Origin: a virus
IMG/VR virus record: IMGVR_UViG_3300027763_000027
Coordinates: 1-64,000 of that record
Strand: one strand, 5' to 3'
DNA length: 64,000 nucleotides
The position numbers and the translations under genes are program-made. Under the pieces are notes generated by a model, which worked only from the letters and a program-made list of their open reading frames with translations, did not search any database and was not told the DNA's origin. Shown in pieces: positions 60,872 through 64,000 of this stretch (the first letter of the stretch is position 1; every line of letters begins with the position of its first letter).

Positions 60872-63342
60872 TTTTTTCTCCTTATAGCTTTGATTGTAAT
60901 CAAGCTAGCAATACCAAACATCATGAGTGAACTTGTAGAAGGTTCAGGTATAACACCAATTGTGCCATCTGTAGTAAAGTTACTAACATTCCACTTAAGA
61001 TCTGTGCTAGGAGTGTTCAAATTAGGAAGAGCAGCTTCTAATACTGCTACATCAAATGTACTCATATCAGCTGAACCCCAATCAAATAAATCATATGTGT
61101 TTCCATCTTCATATGTATAATTGTCTAGCGTTTCGAATGTGAATGCTGTATTAGTTCCTAATGTTAACAAGCTAGTTACATTAATTGCATCGTAGGTAGC
61201 ACCTCTGGTAGTTGGTGCAGCTAATTGGAATTGGAATGTTCCGTTACTTCCATTTAACTCATAAGCAGTTAGCAGACCAGGACTATTGCCAGGGGCCACA
61301 GTACCACCATTTAGAGTTAAACCCTGCACACTACCAGAGCCACCTAATGTACCTCCTGTATTTACCAAAATATCTCCTGCACTTCCATTTACTGATAGCA
61401 AGCTTCCATTGATAGTAGTACTACCAATAACGCCACCAGTATTAACTGTTGCTGTGCCAGAATTAAGTATAACAGTTCCAGCTGTTCCTTCTACTAATAA
61501 AGTACCACCACCAACAGTACTAGTACCTAAGAGACTACCGCCTGATTTTACATTGAGTGTACCACCAGTATTTACTGTTGATATACCAGTTCTTCCATAT
61601 ACATCCAATGTGCTGCCATTAACAGTTGTGATACCAGAATTGCCACCAGAATTTACTGTGGCTGTACCAGAATTAACAACAGTCTGTGCGACTGATCCTG
61701 ATACCAACAAAGTACCACCATTTACAGTAGCTTTAGAAGATGTACCACCTGTCTTTACATCAAAAGTACTGCCTGTGGCAATGGTTGTTTCGCCTATTGT
61801 ACCGCTATTGAGCAAGCTTCCTCCTGTGAGGGTAGAGTTGCCAAGAAACGCTCCATTATACACTGTAGCAGTTCCTGCAGACATGGAGAATGTACTACCA
61901 GTCCCTCTCAAGTCCAAGGTGCCACCGCCTTGTGTTATTGTACCAGTTGTACCATCTACTGATACCGTAGTGGTGACACCGATAGAGAAATTACCAATAG
62001 TCCCAGTGCTATCAACTATTAAGTTTCCTGCGTTAGCAGTTATACTACCAGCTGAACCTTTAACTCTTAAGGTACCACCTGATATTATAGCAGCACTAGA
62101 AGCAATAGAACCAGCAGTATCAACTATAAATGTACCATCTTGTATAGTAGTATCACCATTGTAAGAATTGACTGCTTGAAAAATTGCTGTTCCAGTTCCT
62201 GACTTAGTTAAGCCTCTAATAGCTCCTCCAGTATTGAGTAGAGAACCTTTAAATATAAAGTCACCTACACCACCTACAACACTTGTATCTGCAACTGTTC
62301 CTCCAATGTCCAATGAACCATCAAACTGCACAGTTAAATTAGTACTGTTGTTAAAAAGTCTTCTGCCACCACTAGAACCTGAAGATACAGTGAGCGTATT
62401 GGCACTATTAGTAAACTGCAGTAATGTCTTGTATCCTCCATGATTGGTAAAGTTCATATTATTACCTTGATATTGATTCATAACATAAGTAGTAACAGCA
62501 GCAGAATTAGATCCTGCTAGATCCAATGTTCCCATAGTAGATAAACTAGTAGAACCTTTCAAACTATTAGAAGCAGATAAACCGTTAGCCGTATTAACTA
62601 TAAGCTTGGGCATATTAGTTGTACCACTTGCTCCTCCAAGTGTTATTGCACCAGTACCCATTCCAGTAGCACCATTAACAATCACAGTGCCACCTCCTGT
62701 CATATCAAATCCTCCACCCAGTGTATTGTTACCATTGAATGTGACGCTACCGTTACCTGTGTATATAACTTTACCAGCAGTTGATAGAGGTCCTTGTCTG
62801 AGTTCATTGTTGAATGTGAATGAACCATCTCCTGCAAGAGTAAGAGTTCTAGATGTACTTGAAGAAGCGGTCGTAAGTGAAGCTATATTATTAAACACCA
62901 ATCCACCACCTGCTGTTTGAAACCAAGTATTGCTGGCGTTAGCATTTTCTACTAATATATTAAATGTCTGAATAGCAGTAGAATTATTACTAATGCCTCT
63001 GCTAACAGATAGAGTTTGCGTACCATTGAAGCTATTAATGTTGTATGCATTTGCATTTGTTAAAAACGTCATGCTCTGTGCAGCTCTAGTAGAAGTAAGT
63101 ATGACTGTATTGTTGCTTACTCCATAATTACCAAACTGAATTTCATCTGTGGTAGTACTAGAACTAGTTGATGAAGGTTGTATTCCATTTGTCCAGCTAG
63201 TTGGTGATGTCCAATTTGTTCCAGTATTATTCCACAAGAATACTACTGCTTGAGATTCTTGGACAGCTCCAGACATTAAAAAAGCCGCAATTAATTTTGC
63301 GGCTGTGCTTTTTAGTAACCTTTTTAGTAGGTTTATTTTCAT
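60847..63342 (-). CDS. PEP-CTERM protein with autotransporter-type beta-strand repeats
   Basis: An 831-residue secreted protein. A signal peptide (LIAAFLMSGAVQESQA) is followed by many parallel-beta repeats of about 20 residues of the form GTLxVxGSxGxxxxNxGTATVNSG (residues about 180-690). The end is a PEP-CTERM sorting signal: VIPEPSTSS, a membrane helix, then RRKK. Exosortase systems of Gram-negative bacteria process such proteins. The gene is visibly less AT-rich than the rest of the window and has a clear AAGGAG ribosome site. It was probably acquired from a host. A surface or exopolysaccharide-linked role is likely. Confidence 0.85.
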   Translation of the reverse strand: MKINLLKRLLKSTAAKLIAAFLMSGAVQESQAVVFLWNNTGTNWTSPTSWTNGIQPSSTSSSTTTDEIQFGNYGVSNNTVILTSTRAAQSMTFLTNANAYNINSFNGTQTLSVSRGISNNSTAIQTFNILVENANASNTWFQTAGGGLVFNNIASLTTASSSTSRTLTLAGDGSFTFNNELRQGPLSTAGKVIYTGNGSVTFNGNNTLGGGFDMTGGGTVIVNGATGMGTGAITLGGASGTTNMPKLIVNTANGLSASNSLKGSTSLSTMGTLDLAGSNSAAVTTYVMNQYQGNNMNFTNHGGYKTLLQFTNSANTLTVSSGSSGGRRLFNNSTNLTVQFDGSLDIGGTVADTSVVGGVGDFIFKGSLLNTGGAIRGLTKSGTGTAIFQAVNSYNGDTTIQDGTFIVDTAGSIASSAAIISGGTLRVKGSAGSITANAGNLIVDSTGTIGNFSIGVTTTVSVDGTTGTITQGGGTLDLRGTGSTFSMSAGTATVYNGAFLGNSTLTGGSLLNSGTIGETTIATGSTFDVKTGGTSSKATVNGGTLLVSGSVAQTVVNSGTATVNSGGNSGITTVNGSTLDVYGRTGISTVNTGGTLNVKSGGSLLGTSTVGGGTLLVEGTAGTVILNSGTATVNTGGVIGSTTINGSLLSVNGSAGDILVNTGGTLGGSGSVQGLTLNGGTVAPGNSPGLLTAYELNGSNGTFQFQLAAPTTRGATYDAINVTSLLTLGTNTAFTFETLDNYTYEDGNTYDLFDWGSADMSTFDVAVLEAALPNLNTPSTDLKWNVSNFTTDGTIGVIPEPSTSSLMMFGIASLITIKAIRRKKCQHKTHS

Positions 63343-63351
63343 GATATTAGT

Positions 63352-63882
63352 TTACTCCTTCTTGTTTTCATCTAAATGTATAGACACCTCTTTATAGATT
63401 TTGTTCATTTTATTTTTCTTTGTTTTTTGAACGTATGTCCAATCATTTAGCATGAAATCCTCTACTACTATTATAGGATAATATTGATTAATATACAATC
63501 TTATTTTTTCTCTATATTCTTTTTTCTTTCCTATTTTGCATATTGGTGATGTGCCCCAATTAGGGTCATACATCCATAAATTGTTATTATATTCAAAAAT
63601 GCAAATTGCATGACCAAGCATATTTTGTACATCGTCTTTATAGTAAAATGTAAAACCATAAACACTATTCCAAACTTCTCCAGATGTTTCTAAAAGAAGA
63701 TTGCATCTAGAAGCATATATCATTGAGTCAACAAAACAAGAATTAGGAAGATTTGTTATTGAATAATGTTTTTTTAATTCAAAACCAATTTTTAACCAAA
63801 AGATCCAAGATATGACAATTGCTAACCCAACTAATACTGTTTTCGATTTCCAGTTCCAAAGTTTATTTAATATTTTTTTCAC
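63352..63882 (-). CDS. Membrane-anchored transglutaminase/cysteine-peptidase-like protein
   Basis: A 176-residue protein starting at GTG 63882. One N-terminal membrane helix (TVLVGLAIVISWIFWL) is followed by a domain with a possible Cys-His-Asp triad: Cys in LPNSCFVDSM, His in MLGHAICIFEYNNNLW and Asp in MYDPNWGT. This order is that of the transglutaminase/papain-like fold. It lies 9 bases before the PEP-CTERM gene, so it may process or cross-link that protein. The enzyme call is an inference from spacing and residues. Confidence 0.5.
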   Translation of the reverse strand: MKKILNKLWNWKSKTVLVGLAIVISWIFWLKIGFELKKHYSITNLPNSCFVDSMIYASRCNLLLETSGEVWNSVYGFTFYYKDDVQNMLGHAICIFEYNNNLWMYDPNWGTSPICKIGKKKEYREKIRLYINQYYPIIVVEDFMLNDWTYVQKTKKNKMNKIYKEVSIHLDENKKE

Positions 63883-64000
63883 CTTCAGCTTGTTTGGCTT
63901 CAGTTTCTTGTCCTTTTTTGAACATTACATAGTTATGAATTGTAATCATATAATCTTCAGCAAGAGCAGCCATTTGTTGTAAAAATGGTTCTGTAAGATT
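63863..64000 (-). CDS. C-terminal end of a gene running off the right edge (partial)
   Basis: The last 45 codons and stop of a minus-strand gene. The visible part is helical (FLQQMAALAEDYMITIHNYV), ending in a Lys/Glu/Gln-rich tail. It overlaps the GTG of the next gene by 20 bases, so it belongs to the same operon. Too little remains for identification. Confidence 0.55.
   Translation of the reverse strand, partial: NLTEPFLQQMAALAEDYMITIHNYVMFKKGQETEAKQAEGEKNIK

Noticed and set aside
61286-62164. Pro-rich plus-strand ORF opposite the PEP-CTERM gene
   Set aside because: It is the antisense reading of Gly/Thr/Asn repeats. The real gene has a signal peptide, repeats and a PEP-CTERM end.
1-64000. 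Temperate prophage interpretation
   Set aside because: No integrase, excisionase, repressor or att-like repeat was found. The replisome and tail content fit a free, large phage genome, though the ends of the genome are outside the window.
1-64000. tRNA genes
   Set aside because: No cloverleaf-like sequence was noticed in the gaps, which are nearly all shorter than 100 bases. A covariance-model search was not possible here.

Overview
This window is part of a large, AT-rich, tailed double-stranded DNA phage genome, probably assembled from a metagenome. A tail module lies on the plus strand: tail tube, chaperone-like genes, a 2028-residue tape measure protein and several large distal-tail or fibre proteins. 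The minus strand carries a replication module (split DnaE-type polymerase, DnaB helicase, DnaG-type primase, RecA, ThyX, RecB-like nuclease) mixed with many glycosyltransferase and nucleotide-sugar genes. No integrase, tRNA gene or ribosomal gene was seen. Secreted proteins at the right end (a PEP-CTERM protein with autotransporter-strand repeats, a prepilin with the FTLVEM signature, a FecR-domain protein) are of kinds common in Verrucomicrobiota and Planctomycetota. The host is therefore inferred to belong to that superphylum.

Layout. 1-5059 (+): C-terminal part of a very large virion protein with a Thr/Ala/Pro repeat linker and a P-domain, then an endolysin. 5063-6701: two divergent glycosyltransferase genes. 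6725-9099 (+): neck or connector-like genes. 9161-10204 (+): probable tail tube, followed by a strong terminator. 10294-29175 (+): tail assembly, tape measure, distal tail and adhesins, including a seven-bladed FG-GAP propeller. 29168-38431 (-): possible recombination/ssDNA genes, a GT4/GT62/GT9 set, and the polymerase split into PHP, exonuclease and core genes. 38467-42825 (-): a three-domain glycosyltransferase and a tandem prolyl 4-hydroxylase. 42852-49034 (-): nuclease, primase, ThyX, helicase, RecA. 49061-57486 (-): sugar-nucleotide enzymes and more glycosyltransferases. 57491-58782: small proteins and a DUF5856-like gene. 58802-64000 (-): exported host-like proteins.

The most notable system is the pair at 38467-42825. 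The hydroxylase has two DSBH domains. Its neighbour joins three domains whose nearest recognisable eukaryotic relatives act in hydroxyproline/serine O-glycosylation or protein O-fucosylation. GT10 fucosyltransferase, GDP-mannose 4,6-dehydratase and GDP-mannose 3,5-epimerase genes are also present, and the virion protein at the left end carries arabinogalactan-protein-like Ala-Pro/Thr-Pro repeats. I infer a phage-encoded hydroxyproline glycosylation pathway acting on the phage's own fibres.

Two promoter classes can be read from the sequence. One is TTGAc(A/T)-N17-TATnnT, with the upstream stop codon often inside the -35 box and the next ATG 7-10 bases after the -10. The other is a GTGTAAT element that often stands 6-9 bases before a start codon. 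Both imply many leaderless or nearly leaderless mRNAs.
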